Source: Bacteroidales bacterium UBA3824 (lineage in GTDB: Bacteria; Bacteroidota; Bacteroidia; Bacteroidales; UBA3824). From it: 13,019 bases of DNA. Positions within the stretch are counted from its first letter, which is position 1. The number at the start of each line of letters is the position of its first letter. The notes beneath the pieces are model-generated. The model was not told the DNA's origin and did not search any database. It saw only the letters and a list, made by a program, of their open reading frames with translations. Shown piece after piece: positions 6,528-12,667 of the stretch. The position numbers and the translations under genes are program-made. Location: the NCBI GenBank assembly GCA_002393195.1, contig DGIK01000036.1, forward strand, positions 1-13,019, written 5' to 3'.

Positions 6528-7421
6528 TCACTCCATCTCCCTCAACTGCGCCTCCACCTCCGCGCACAGCCGCATCTCAAACCCTGCCTTACGCGCCTCC
6601 TCGATGGGTCGCGTGTAGAGATAATAAATTTCCATTGGACGGCGGAAGTCGTAATCGAGTTTCATACTTGGATAATACGGCACCATCACCTTTGTCATCT
6701 CAATCATCTTGTCGGCAAAAGTATAATCCAAATTCTTGACACCCAATGCATTGGCGGCATCAATCACTTCCTTCATTTGGTCATAAATCAGCGAGCCGTA
6801 CTGCGCGAGAAGTTCCTGAGTGTTGGCATTTTTCACGACCGACATACCATTGAAAGGCATATTCCAAACCGCCTTCCGCCACCGCGCTTCGTGATATTCA
6901 ACCTCGTGCGCATCAACGCCCGACTGTTGCAAATCGTTGATTAACTGCCTGATTTTCTGAGGGTTTTTACAATTATAATTGCCAATATTGATGCTGCCAT
7001 AGCACTGATGGTCAACGACACCGGGCTTGGTCTTCGACGAACAGATGAACGCAAGGCCGGCGGCAGTCTCCACGTCTGGAAACTCGCGCACCAAATCCTG
7101 TTCAAGTCCGATGCCGTTTTGAATAAGCAACACAAGCGTCCCAGGCTGGAGTAGGGGAGTGAGCACCTTATATAATAGCGATTCGTTGACAGATTTCAAC
7201 GCCACAAGCACCACATCGGATTTGGGCATCTTGGAGGTGTCGTTGTAGGCATTCACATTGTCGATATGAAAATCTCCATTGCAAGAATTTACCTGCAATC
7301 CGTGTTCACGAACATATTGATAATCAGAATGAAAGAGAAAATGCACCTCTTTACCAGCGTTTGCGAGGCGACCACCATAATAGCCGCCCACCGCGCCCGT
7401 TCCAATCACTGAATAAATCAT
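6528..7421 (-). CDS. panE: Ketopantoate reductase family protein (2-dehydropantoate 2-reductase-like)
   Basis: This 297-residue cytosolic enzyme of the PanE/ApbA family would reduce 2-dehydropantoate to pantoate with NADPH in pantothenate and coenzyme A synthesis. It starts MIYSVIGTGAVGGYYGGRLA, the dinucleotide-binding GxGxxG of the N-terminal Rossmann domain. It continues with VLVALKSVNE and VLLIQNGIG, also typical. The C-terminal helical domain has RWRKAVWNMPFNGMSVV and the conserved lysine expected for the active site. ATG 7419-7421 was chosen because the motif begins right after it; the longer frame from 7529 lies inside the upstream gene. The start is 4 bp past the stop of the PAS-like membrane gene, so the two are probably co-transcribed. 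PanE paralogues act on other 2-keto acids, so substrate is less certain than family. Confidence 0.88.
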   Translation of the reverse strand: MIYSVIGTGAVGGYYGGRLANAGKEVHFLFHSDYQYVREHGLQVNSCNGDFHIDNVNAYNDTSKMPKSDVVLVALKSVNESLLYKVLTPLLQPGTLVLLIQNGIGLEQDLVREFPDVETAAGLAFICSSKTKPGVVDHQCYGSINIGNYNCKNPQKIRQLINDLQQSGVDAHEVEYHEARWRKAVWNMPFNGMSVVKNANTQELLAQYGSLIYDQMKEVIDAANALGVKNLDYTFADKMIEMTKVMVPYYPSMKLDYDFRRPMEIYYLYTRPIEEARKAGFEMRLCAEVEAQLREME

Positions 7422-7425
7422 ATTT

Positions 7426-8007
7426 TTAGGAATTAATATTTTCAACAATAGCAAAATTTTTGGTTCCGTCAGCCTCCGGCGAAAGCGGCACCAATGTCCG
7501 TTTGAATCCAATGGTTTTGCCCGCCGCATTTTTCATTTTTACAAAATAATGGACGGCATATTTTGCATCATGGATTTTGTTAACATCCTCATTGTCAGCA
7601 AGTCCCGAAAGAAAATCAAACGTTTTCAAATCCTTGCCATAAAAATCGATGAAAGCATCATTGCACCATCCAACGACGCCTTTTTCAGACACAAGGCAGC
7701 ACGGAAACAGCACCGAATTCAAAATCACGCCATAACTGTCAGCCTTCAATTTTTGTTTTGCAATCTCCAAGTTGTTGAGATTGATGACGTTGCCATATTC
7801 GCGGATGCGTTTGCGATACACATAATGCATCAACGCGCACACCGCCAACGCCACCAACAGCGCACAAAAATACACCGTCATCAGCACATCGTCCTCACGC
7901 GCAATCTCCTGCGTGATGTCCGACGCCCCCGACGGAATGAACTGCACATCCCGCGCCGAATCAGCGGGAGATGGGATTATTGATAATAGTCTAAACATTT
8001 TTTTCAT
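7426..8007 (-). CDS. Single-pass membrane protein with PAS-like domain, function unknown
   Basis: The 193 residues comprise a ~40-residue N-terminal part, one transmembrane segment (about 43-63, VYFCALLVALAVCALMHYVY) and a basic stop-transfer RKR. A short helical linker and a C-terminal domain (about 90-190) follow. That domain looks PAS-like: GVILNSVLFPCCLVSEKGVV then WCNDAFIDFYG, followed by strands around FKRTLVPLSPEADG. No kinase, cyclase or DNA-binding output domain follows, so it would be a stand-alone sensor or a remnant of a larger sensor kinase. The predicted start site at ~8014 leaves only ~7 nt before ATG 8007, so the second ATG at 7998 (MFRLL) is a realistic alternative start. It lies 4 bp upstream of the panE-like gene. 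The PAS call is moderate. Confidence 0.75.
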   Translation of the reverse strand: MKKMFRLLSIIPSPADSARDVQFIPSGASDITQEIAREDDVLMTVYFCALLVALAVCALMHYVYRKRIREYGNVINLNNLEIAKQKLKADSYGVILNSVLFPCCLVSEKGVVGWCNDAFIDFYGKDLKTFDFLSGLADNEDVNKIHDAKYAVHYFVKMKNAAGKTIGFKRTLVPLSPEADGTKNFAIVENINS

Positions 8008-8020
8008 TTTTTTCTGACTG

Positions 8021-8051
8021 CAAATGTAAAAAAAGTTTTTTTCCCCACAAA
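8021..8051 (-). promoter_or_regulatory. Consensus promoter of the PAS-like/panE operon
   Basis: On the minus strand, TTTG (8048-8051), exactly 19 nt and TACATTTG (8021-8028) match the Bacteroidota promoter at every defined base. Transcription should begin near 8014, only a few bases before ATG 8007. This gives a very short leader, or leaderless translation, or use of the downstream ATG at 7998. Confidence 0.75.
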
Positions 8052-8058
8052 AAATACA

Positions 8059-8066
8059 TACCTTTG
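8059..8066 (+). promoter_or_regulatory. Possible distal promoter of rpsF (-7 box)
   Basis: TACCTTTG followed by C matches TAnnTTTG on the plus strand. The -33 position is only T-rich. It would start ~125 nt ahead of rpsF and would divide the spacer with the oppositely directed 8021-8051 promoter. Confidence 0.4.
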
Positions 8067-8126
8067 CAAAGTCATACTTTAAAATATTCGGATAAAATAA
8101 TTTTTCTCAAAAAAATCCGCAAAAAA

Positions 8127-8158
8127 TTTGTTCATTCAAAAAATCCTTCATATCTTTG
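8127..8158 (+). promoter_or_regulatory. Main promoter of rpsF-rpsR-rplI
   Basis: TTTG (8127-8130), a 20-nt spacer and TATCTTTG (8151-8158, then CA) form a strong Bacteroidota promoter. The expected start is ~8165, giving a ~33-nt unstructured, A/T-rich leader to ATG 8198, with no Shine-Dalgarno sequence. Confidence 0.75.
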
Positions 8159-8197
8159 CAGCCGAAAATTTTAGTAACAACACAATTAATTTATTAA

Positions 8198-8608
8198 ATG
8201 TTAAACAATTACGAAGCCGTTTTCATTATGACTCCCGTTTTGTCTGAGCAGCAGACAAAGGAAACGGTGGATAAAATGAAATCTGTTCTCACCGACGGCG
8301 GAGCAGAGATTGTCCACGAAGAGAATTGGGGTCTCAAAAAACTCGCGTATCCCGTTCAGCACAAGAACACAGGATACTACTACCTTCTTCAATTCAAGGC
8401 CGACCCCGCATTGATTCTCAAATTCGAGGTTGCAATGAAACGCGACGAGAAGGTATTGCGCTGGCTCACAGTGTCGCTCGACAAGCACGCACTCGAATAC
8501 GCCGAGAGGCGCATCGCCAAGCGCAACGGACAACAGGCAGCCGCACAGGAAGCAGCCGAGCCCGCACAGGAAACCGCAGTAGAAACCGTTGAAAACAAGG
8601 AGGCTTAA
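8198..8608 (+). CDS. rpsF: 30S ribosomal protein bS6
   Basis: The 136 residues begin [19 protein letters not shown], the usual bS6 opening. They contain the family core with [20 protein letters not shown] and [12 protein letters not shown]. The last ~28 residues are an Ala/Gln/Glu-rich acidic tail, common in this phylum. bS6 binds bS18 on the platform of the small subunit next to 16S rRNA helix 23. It heads the rpsF-rpsR-rplI operon; rpsR begins two bases after its stop, and its last codons contain the Shine-Dalgarno of rpsR. The start was chosen from the alignment with the family and the position 33 nt after the predicted transcription start. Confidence 0.97.
   Translation: MLNNYEAVFIMTPVLSEQQTKETVDKMKSVLTDGGAEIVHEENWGLKKLAYPVQHKNTGYYYLLQFKADPALILKFEVAMKRDEKVLRWLTVSLDKHALEYAERRIAKRNGQQAAAQEAAEPAQETAVETVENKEA
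8597..8603 (+). promoter_or_regulatory. Strong Shine-Dalgarno sequence before rpsR
   Basis: AAGGAGG lies 7 nt before the rpsR ATG (8611), inside the final codons of rpsF. It is a near-perfect complement of the 16S 3' tail. The other genes in this window have no comparable site, as expected for Bacteroidota, so its presence here is notable. Confidence 0.75.
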
Positions 8609-8610
8609 TC

Positions 8611-8880
8611 ATGGCAGAACAGCAAGGTGAAATCAGGTTTTTGACCCCTCCCACAGTGGAAGTCAAGCAGAAGAAGTATTGCCGCTTTAAGAAGAACGGC
8701 ATCAAGTACATCGATTACAAGGATCCCGAGTTCCTCAAAAAATTCCTCAACGAGCAAGGTAAAATCCTTCCTCGCCGAATCACAGGAACCTCGCTCAAAT
8801 TCCAGAGAAAACTCTCCGTGGCAATCAAGCGTGCACGCCACCTCGCATTGCTGCCCTACGTAACCGATTTGTTGAAATAA
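8611..8880 (+). CDS. rpsR: 30S ribosomal protein bS18
   Basis: The 89 residues include the conserved stretch [20 protein letters not shown], then [20 protein letters not shown] and [14 protein letters not shown], all typical of bS18. It forms a heterodimer with bS6 on the 30S platform. In Bacteroidota ribosomes bS18, bS6 and bS21 are reported to line the pocket that sequesters the anti-Shine-Dalgarno of 16S rRNA. It is the second gene of the operon, two bases after rpsF, and carries an uncommon AAGGAGG ribosome-binding site. Start and length are standard. Confidence 0.97.
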   Translation: MAEQQGEIRFLTPPTVEVKQKKYCRFKKNGIKYIDYKDPEFLKKFLNEQGKILPRRITGTSLKFQRKLSVAIKRARHLALLPYVTDLLK

Positions 8881-8898
8881 TAAAAGCATCAGAATCCA

Positions 8899-9348
8899 AT
8901 GGAAATCATATTGAAACAAGATGTAGCAAACCTCGGATCCAAGGATGACATCGTAACCGTAAAGCCCGGCTACGCCAACAACTACCTCATCCCGCAGGGT
9001 TACGCAACGGTAGCTACTGAATCCGCCAAGAAGGTGCTCGCCGAAAACAAGAAGCAGCAGGCACACAAGGAGGAGAAACTCCGCAAGGACGCAACAGAAC
9101 TCGCCGCTCTCATCGAGCAGAAGGAAATCAAGATTGGCGCCAAGACAAGCCAGACCGGCAAAATCTTCGGCTCTGTCAACACAATCCAGATTGCAGAAGC
9201 ACTCGCCAAGAAAGGCATCGAGGTTGACCGCAAGCAAATCACCCTCCTCGACGAGGCTAACATCAAGGAAGTCGGCAAGTACAAGGCAACTATCAAACTC
9301 TACAAGGACATCAAGACAACCGTGGAATTTGAAGTTGTTTCCGAGTAA
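8899..9348 (+). CDS. rplI: 50S ribosomal protein bL9
   Basis: The 149-residue protein starts MEIILKQDVANLGSKDDIVT and shows the bL9 N-terminal signature VKPGYANNYLIPQGYA. A long central Lys/Glu/Gln-rich helix (about residues 45-75) follows, then the C-terminal domain with GKIFGSVNTIQIAEALAKKG. Length is normal. bL9 binds 23S rRNA near the L1 stalk and helps keep reading frame. It is the last gene of the operon, 18 bp after rpsR, and is followed by a good intrinsic terminator. Confidence 0.97.
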   Translation: MEIILKQDVANLGSKDDIVTVKPGYANNYLIPQGYATVATESAKKVLAENKKQQAHKEEKLRKDATELAALIEQKEIKIGAKTSQTGKIFGSVNTIQIAEALAKKGIEVDRKQITLLDEANIKEVGKYKATIKLYKDIKTTVEFEVVSE

Positions 9349-9372
9349 TCGACATCAATAGCATACAACAAT

Positions 9373-9412
9373 AAAAAATCCGGAGCGCAAAACAGTGCTT
9401 CGGATTTTTTTT
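9373..9412 (+). terminator. Intrinsic terminator of rpsF-rpsR-rplI
   Basis: TCCGGAGC (9379-9386) pairs with GCTTCGGA (9397-9404) with one G-T wobble. It is extended by A-T pairs between the A run at 9373-9378 and the T run at 9405-9412. A 10-base loop and an eight-T tail make it a clear rho-independent terminator 24 bp past the rplI stop. Confidence 0.9.
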
Positions 9413-9446
9413 ATGAAAAAAATACGACACATTACTTAAATTTTCA

Positions 9447-9454
9447 TATCTTTG
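9447..9454 (+). promoter_or_regulatory. Promoter of the PARG-like gene (-7 box)
   Basis: TATCTTTG followed by CA is the same -7 form used by rpsF. The start would be near 9461, about 23 nt before ATG 9484. No TTTG is seen at the -33 position. Confidence 0.55.
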
Positions 9455-9483
9455 CACCACAAAATCCTAAACAAAATACAATT

Positions 9484-10350
9484 ATGCCAGGATACAACAA
9501 CGACAAACGTACAAAACTAACAGAAATCTTCCGCGACACCCTCGACTACATCAACGAGGAGGAAGACCTATACGACTGCATCGAATACAGCAAGCGCGAA
9601 TCGGAACTCATCAAGGCCGACGAATACTATGACCTTGAAACACCGTCACGCGCCGGCAAAATCAAAGTAACGCAATCAAAGACCTTTGAAGCCGCAATGC
9701 GTTACGCCGAAGACGAGGCAAACGCCGACAAACTTATCGCCGTGCTCAATTTTGCATCGGCTACGCACCCCGGCGGCGGCGTAGAATGGGGTGCGACAGC
9801 GCAGGAAGAAGACCTTTGCAGGTGTTCGACATTGTTTCCCGTATTGTCGCAGCCGAGCCTTGCGATGAGTTTTTACGAGCCAAACCGCAAAGCCCGCAAC
9901 CCGCTCCACACAGACGACCTCATCTACTCGCCCGACATCGTTATCATCAAAAGCGAGGACGAAAGTTACGAACGACTCGACCCCGAAGAATGGTGCAAAG
10001 TTGACATCATCACCTGCGCCGCGCCAGACCTCCGTCCGCCGAGACCCGATAGGTTCCATCCAAACATTCAGCCCGAGCCCATCAACATCTCACGCGACGA
10101 ACTCTATGAACTCCACCTCTCACGCGCACAGCACATCTTGAACGTCGCCGCCGGACAAGGCGTTGACATACTGATACTTGGCGCATTTGGATGCGGCGCA
10201 TTCCAGAACGACCCAAACATCGTCGCCCGTGCATACGCCGACGCGCTCAAAGAATACGCCCAATACTTCGACGTCATCGAATTTGCAATATATTGCACAC
10301 CATTCGATATGAAGAATTACAAGGCTTTCTACGACGTGTTTGGAGAGTAG
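9484..10350 (+). CDS. Microbial-type PARG macrodomain protein (TIGR02452-like)
   Basis: The 288 residues match bacterial-type poly(ADP-ribose) glycohydrolase. The core NFASATHPGGGVEWGATAQE carries the GGG loop (97-99) followed after seven residues by QEE (107-109), the family's catalytic GGG-X6-8-QEE signature. A second macrodomain loop ILGAFGCGAFQNDP (231-244) would bind the diphosphate and distal ribose. The N-terminal ~60 residues are the usual helical accessory part. Enzymes of this type remove ADP-ribose from proteins or nucleic acids in the cytoplasm, and macrodomains also act as antitoxins or in phage defence. No ADP-ribosyltransferase gene is adjacent, so the substrate is unknown. It is a single-gene unit with its own promoter and a shared bidirectional terminator. 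Family call is firm; biological role is open. Confidence 0.9.
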   Translation: MPGYNNDKRTKLTEIFRDTLDYINEEEDLYDCIEYSKRESELIKADEYYDLETPSRAGKIKVTQSKTFEAAMRYAEDEANADKLIAVLNFASATHPGGGVEWGATAQEEDLCRCSTLFPVLSQPSLAMSFYEPNRKARNPLHTDDLIYSPDIVIIKSEDESYERLDPEEWCKVDIITCAAPDLRPPRPDRFHPNIQPEPINISRDELYELHLSRAQHILNVAAGQGVDILILGAFGCGAFQNDPNIVARAYADALKEYAQYFDVIEFAIYCTPFDMKNYKAFYDVFGE

Positions 10351-10365
10351 GAGAGGAGTGGCAAT

Positions 10366-10411
10366 AAAAAAACTCTACAAAATGCAAACATATCATTTTG
10401 TAGAGTTTTTT
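10366..10411. terminator. Perfect bidirectional terminator between convergent genes
   Basis: An 18-bp perfect stem (10367-10384 with 10394-10411) includes ACTCTACAAAATG and its complement around a 9-base loop. It is flanked by A and T runs that give each strand a terminal T tract. It lies 16 bp after the PARG-like stop and 4 bp past the stop of the convergent EVE-like gene, so it can end both transcripts. Confidence 0.93.
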
Positions 10412-10414
10412 GCA

Positions 10415-10867
10415 TTAGAGAAGATTCCATTTCAATCTGCACATTAACGCCTTTGCCGTTTCAAAATCCATCGGCAATCCGCCACTCATAGGTGTCCAAT
10501 TATATTTTGGTACTAACTGTTTCAGTTCATTTGTAGATACGAAAGGTGTAAGGTAGTCTGTAAGTTTTTTACATTTAACGAGAACATAGTGCCGTAGTTT
10601 TCCATCACCATTCCAATTTACGTCCTCATACGCTTCCTTGACAATTTCTCCTGCACCAAATATTCCTCTCGATACTTCTCCCTGAACCAAAAAGAAACAC
10701 ATATCTCCCTTTTTTGCTTGCTTAAAAGACTGAATACTCCATGGAATGATTGTTGTTGATCCACCTTTGAATTTACGCAACCATTCTTCAAAATCTTCTC
10801 GTTCCCATCCTCCTTCTGCCCATCTAATGGGATTAAAGGTTAGTACAAAATATTTTTTAGGTTCCAT
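10415..10867 (-). CDS. EVE-like (PUA superfamily) domain protein, putative modified-nucleobase reader
   Basis: The 150 residues look like a single EVE/YTH/ASCH-type PUA-fold domain. The opening KKYFVLTFNPIRWAEGGWER resembles the N-terminus of EVE-type domains. The middle has W43, then KKGDMCFFLVQGEVSRGIFG and AGEIVKEAYED, the characteristic GD-x-x-FF plus GI-x-G-x-G-x-I pattern. Such domains bind modified bases in DNA or RNA by flipping them into an aromatic pocket, and they are common in modification-dependent restriction systems. No nuclease is fused or directly downstream, so a stand-alone reader or a partner acting in trans is possible. It is AT-rich compared with the ribosomal genes. It converges on the PARG-like gene and diverges from the ATPase pair. 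Fold family is likely; ligand and role are unknown. Confidence 0.65.
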   Translation of the reverse strand: MEPKKYFVLTFNPIRWAEGGWEREDFEEWLRKFKGGSTTIIPWSIQSFKQAKKGDMCFFLVQGEVSRGIFGAGEIVKEAYEDVNWNGDGKLRHYVLVKCKKLTDYLTPFVSTNELKQLVPKYNWTPMSGGLPMDFETAKALMCRLKWNLL

Positions 10868-10923
10868 AGGTACGTTTTATTTATTAATCACTAATTGCAA
10901 AAAAATCAAAAATTATACAAATT

Positions 10924-10931
10924 CAAATATA
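10924..10931 (-). promoter_or_regulatory. Possible promoter of the EVE-like gene (-7 box)
   Basis: The minus strand reads TATATTTG, 56 bp upstream of the start codon. There is no clear -33 TTTG at the proper spacing. The stretch is very AT-rich, so other start points are possible. Confidence 0.35.
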
Positions 10932-10953
10932 TTTTCAAAAAAAACATTTTTTT

Positions 10954-10985
10954 TTTGCAATACTTATCCCAAATCTATATCTTTA
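10954..10985 (+). promoter_or_regulatory. Promoter of the ATPase-nuclease pair
   Basis: TTTG (10954-10957), 20 nt and TATCTTTA (10978-10985) match the Bacteroidota consensus with one substitution in the last base. The expected start near 10992 gives a ~20-nt leader to ATG 11012. Confidence 0.55.
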
Positions 10986-11011
10986 CACCCTGAAAACACA
11001 GACTGAAAATT

Positions 11012-12064
11012 ATGCGACTAAAAGTAAATAATTTTGGACAGATACAGGACGCGGACGTTGAGTTTGGCGACCTTACAATCGTTGTGGGGCAGCAGGCTTC
11101 GGGCAAAACGCTGTTTCTCGAACTACTGAAACTGCTGTACGAGGCCAAAGGCATTTCGGCAAGATACGAGGAGATTTTTCCAAGAACAACTGACGAAAAA
11201 ATCAAAGCCTACTTCGGGCAGGGTATGGAAGGCATTTTGACCGATGATACTGTGATTTCATTTGACGGTAAGCCCGTAAAAAAATCTGACATTTGGAACA
11301 CCGGCAGCGATGAAAAAACTGACCAAATATTCTACATCCCCGCACAACGCGCATTGTGTTTTGACGAAGGCAGGCTCAAATCTTCTACTGACTTCACCGA
11401 ATCGCCCGAAGTAATCAGCCTGTTTCTCAATCACTTGACCAATCACATCTACGAAAGGGCATCGAAGGCTGAAAAAGAAACCGCATTTCTGAAATTCAAT
11501 GGATTCGACAACCCTGTCTTTTATGATGCAGAAGTCGGACTAAAAAAAGAGCCAAAGGGCGGCAGCCTTGTAATGCGCCTCAACGACAGTGTGATACCGT
11601 ATATGGCGTGGAGCAGCGGACAGCGCGAGTTTACGCCGTTGTTGCTTGCATTGGAACGTTTCAAAAAATACGGCAAAGAAAAGCCTATTATCATCGAAGA
11701 ACCCGAAATGGGATTGCACCCAAAAGCGGTGCTTGATTTTTTGCTGAAAATAACAACGGAATTTTTGCCTGACCGCAAAATCATCATTTCAACTCATTCC
11801 AACATACCGTTGGAATTTGCATGGGTATTGAACAACCTTCCAAAAGACAAGAACGACTATCTGAAAGAACTTTTTGGCGACGAGTTGGACGGCGTTTCCG
11901 ACAAATCAATCAAAGTATATGCCTTTGAACACAACGACGGCAAAACAGTGGCGCGAGATATTTCGCAACTTAACACATTGAGCGACAATGCTTTTGAATC
12001 CGAATGGGGCGGATTGACCAACTTCATCACCCGTGCCACCAATTTGATGTACAAATATGAATAA
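11012..12064 (+). CDS. ABC-type AAA ATPase (AAA_15/AAA_21-like, SMC/OLD/RecF superfamily)
   Basis: This 350-residue soluble ATPase has an N-terminal RecF-like start (LKVNNFGQIQDADVEFGDLT). It has Walker A GQQASGKT (26-33), an ABC signature-like SSGQRE (201-206), Walker B IIIEEPEMGLHP (226-237) and the H-loop STHS (260-263). There is no room for a long coiled coil between the Walker motifs, so it is a compact version. It ends in a ~70-residue tail rather than a TOPRIM domain, so it is not itself an OLD nuclease. Its last codons overlap the next gene by 8 bp, which points to a two-protein unit. Similar ATPases are the sensing or licensing half of systems such as Septu, Gabija and PARIS. The ATPase assignment is firm; the defence role is inferred from the pairing. 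Confidence 0.9.
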   Translation: MRLKVNNFGQIQDADVEFGDLTIVVGQQASGKTLFLELLKLLYEAKGISARYEEIFPRTTDEKIKAYFGQGMEGILTDDTVISFDGKPVKKSDIWNTGSDEKTDQIFYIPAQRALCFDEGRLKSSTDFTESPEVISLFLNHLTNHIYERASKAEKETAFLKFNGFDNPVFYDAEVGLKKEPKGGSLVMRLNDSVIPYMAWSSGQREFTPLLLALERFKKYGKEKPIIIEEPEMGLHPKAVLDFLLKITTEFLPDRKIIISTHSNIPLEFAWVLNNLPKDKNDYLKELFGDELDGVSDKSIKVYAFEHNDGKTVARDISQLNTLSDNAFESEWGGLTNFITRATNLMYKYE

Positions 12065-12506
12065 AACAATAGAAAACATATTCCAACAATCCGGGCTTTC
12101 ATTCTGCAAAGGTTTGCAGGCTCTCGACAATGCGGACAAAGCGAAGATTGAGCCGCAAAACACTTCACATTTGGACGGCAGCGCAAACATTGACGCCTGT
12201 TTGAAGAAACAATATCCCGAAAGCAGCCGTTGGGATTACGCCGTGGCATACAATGGCACAGTCTATTTTATAGAGGTACATCCGCCGAACGAAATCAAAG
12301 AAGTTGTTAAGAAACTACATTGGCTAAAAGATTGGCTCTCAGGAAACAAGAATTTAGACATCTTGAAATCAACCACTTATCCTTTTACATTAATCACCAC
12401 AAAACCAATCAAGCACAACCCGCAGACGCAAAAAATGCTCCGCGACGCCAAAAACCGCGAATCCTTATCTGTGAAGGAAAATTGTTGGAAAGCGTTTCCG
12501 AAATAG
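12057..12506 (+). CDS. Small protein paired with the ATPase, possible PD-(D/E)XK-like nuclease
   Basis: The 149 residues have no family I can name with certainty. The central part SRWDYAVAYNGTVYFIEVHP (residues 57-76) has an acidic residue (Asp60) followed after a hairpin by a hydrophobic strand carrying Glu73-Val-His75. This is followed by a Lys-rich helix (KEVVKKLHWLKDWL) and a strand (YPFTLITTK). That order and spacing resemble the D...(E/D)xK core of restriction-type nucleases, with His in place of the Lys. An upstream segment, ANIDACLKK (43-51), could supply another acidic residue. The start ATG 12057-12059 lies inside the ATPase gene and overlaps its last 8 bp. Alternatives are a non-catalytic partner or inhibitor of the ATPase. 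Gene call is strong; the nuclease reading is tentative. Confidence 0.8.
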   Translation: MNKTIENIFQQSGLSFCKGLQALDNADKAKIEPQNTSHLDGSANIDACLKKQYPESSRWDYAVAYNGTVYFIEVHPPNEIKEVVKKLHWLKDWLSGNKNLDILKSTTYPFTLITTKPIKHNPQTQKMLRDAKNRESLSVKENCWKAFPK

Positions 12507-12557
12507 AAGACACAATGCGCTATTTATCCTTTCCCGAAAAAAAAATCCAAAAAAAAT

Positions 12558-12589
12558 TTTGCCGTTTCGCAAACTTTTCCCTAAATTAG
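12558..12589 (+). promoter_or_regulatory. Promoter of the phosphohexomutase gene
   Basis: TTTG (12558-12561), a 20-nt spacer and TAAATTAG (12582-12589) match the consensus with one change in the -7 box. The start would be near 12596, leaving a ~72-nt leader that contains the hairpin at 12603-12620. Confidence 0.5.
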
Positions 12590-12602
12590 CAACCTAATTA
12601 AC

Positions 12603-12620
12603 GGGGCGTGCCATCGCCCT
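12603..12620 (+). other. Small GC-rich hairpin in the mutase leader
   Basis: GGGCG (12604-12608) pairs with CGCCC (12615-12619), with an extra G-T closing pair, around a 6-base loop. It sits a few bases after the predicted transcription start. It is followed by an A-rich, not T-rich, segment, so it is not a terminator. It may stabilise the 5' end of the mRNA. Confidence 0.4.
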
Positions 12621-12667
12621 TAGAAAAAATACAATTAAAGCATTAAAAACAATTAAAACATCCGATT

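Noticed and set aside
7422..7529. Longer panE-like start at 7529
   Set aside because: The extra residues overlap the PAS-like gene in another frame and precede the Rossmann motif, which normally begins at residue 1-5.
8165..8197. S6:S18-binding leader RNA before rpsF
   Set aside because: The predicted leader is only ~33 nt, A/T-rich and without a hairpin presenting the CCG-type loop expected of that regulatory motif.
11012..12064. OLD-family nuclease or PARIS AriA
   Set aside because: The protein ends ~85 residues after the H-loop with no TOPRIM domain, and the next gene does not look like the TOPRIM/DUF4435 protein AriB.
12603..12620. Terminator of the ATPase-nuclease pair
   Set aside because: The stem is short, is followed by A-rich sequence, and lies downstream of the promoter of the next gene. 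No other terminator is visible in 12507-12580.
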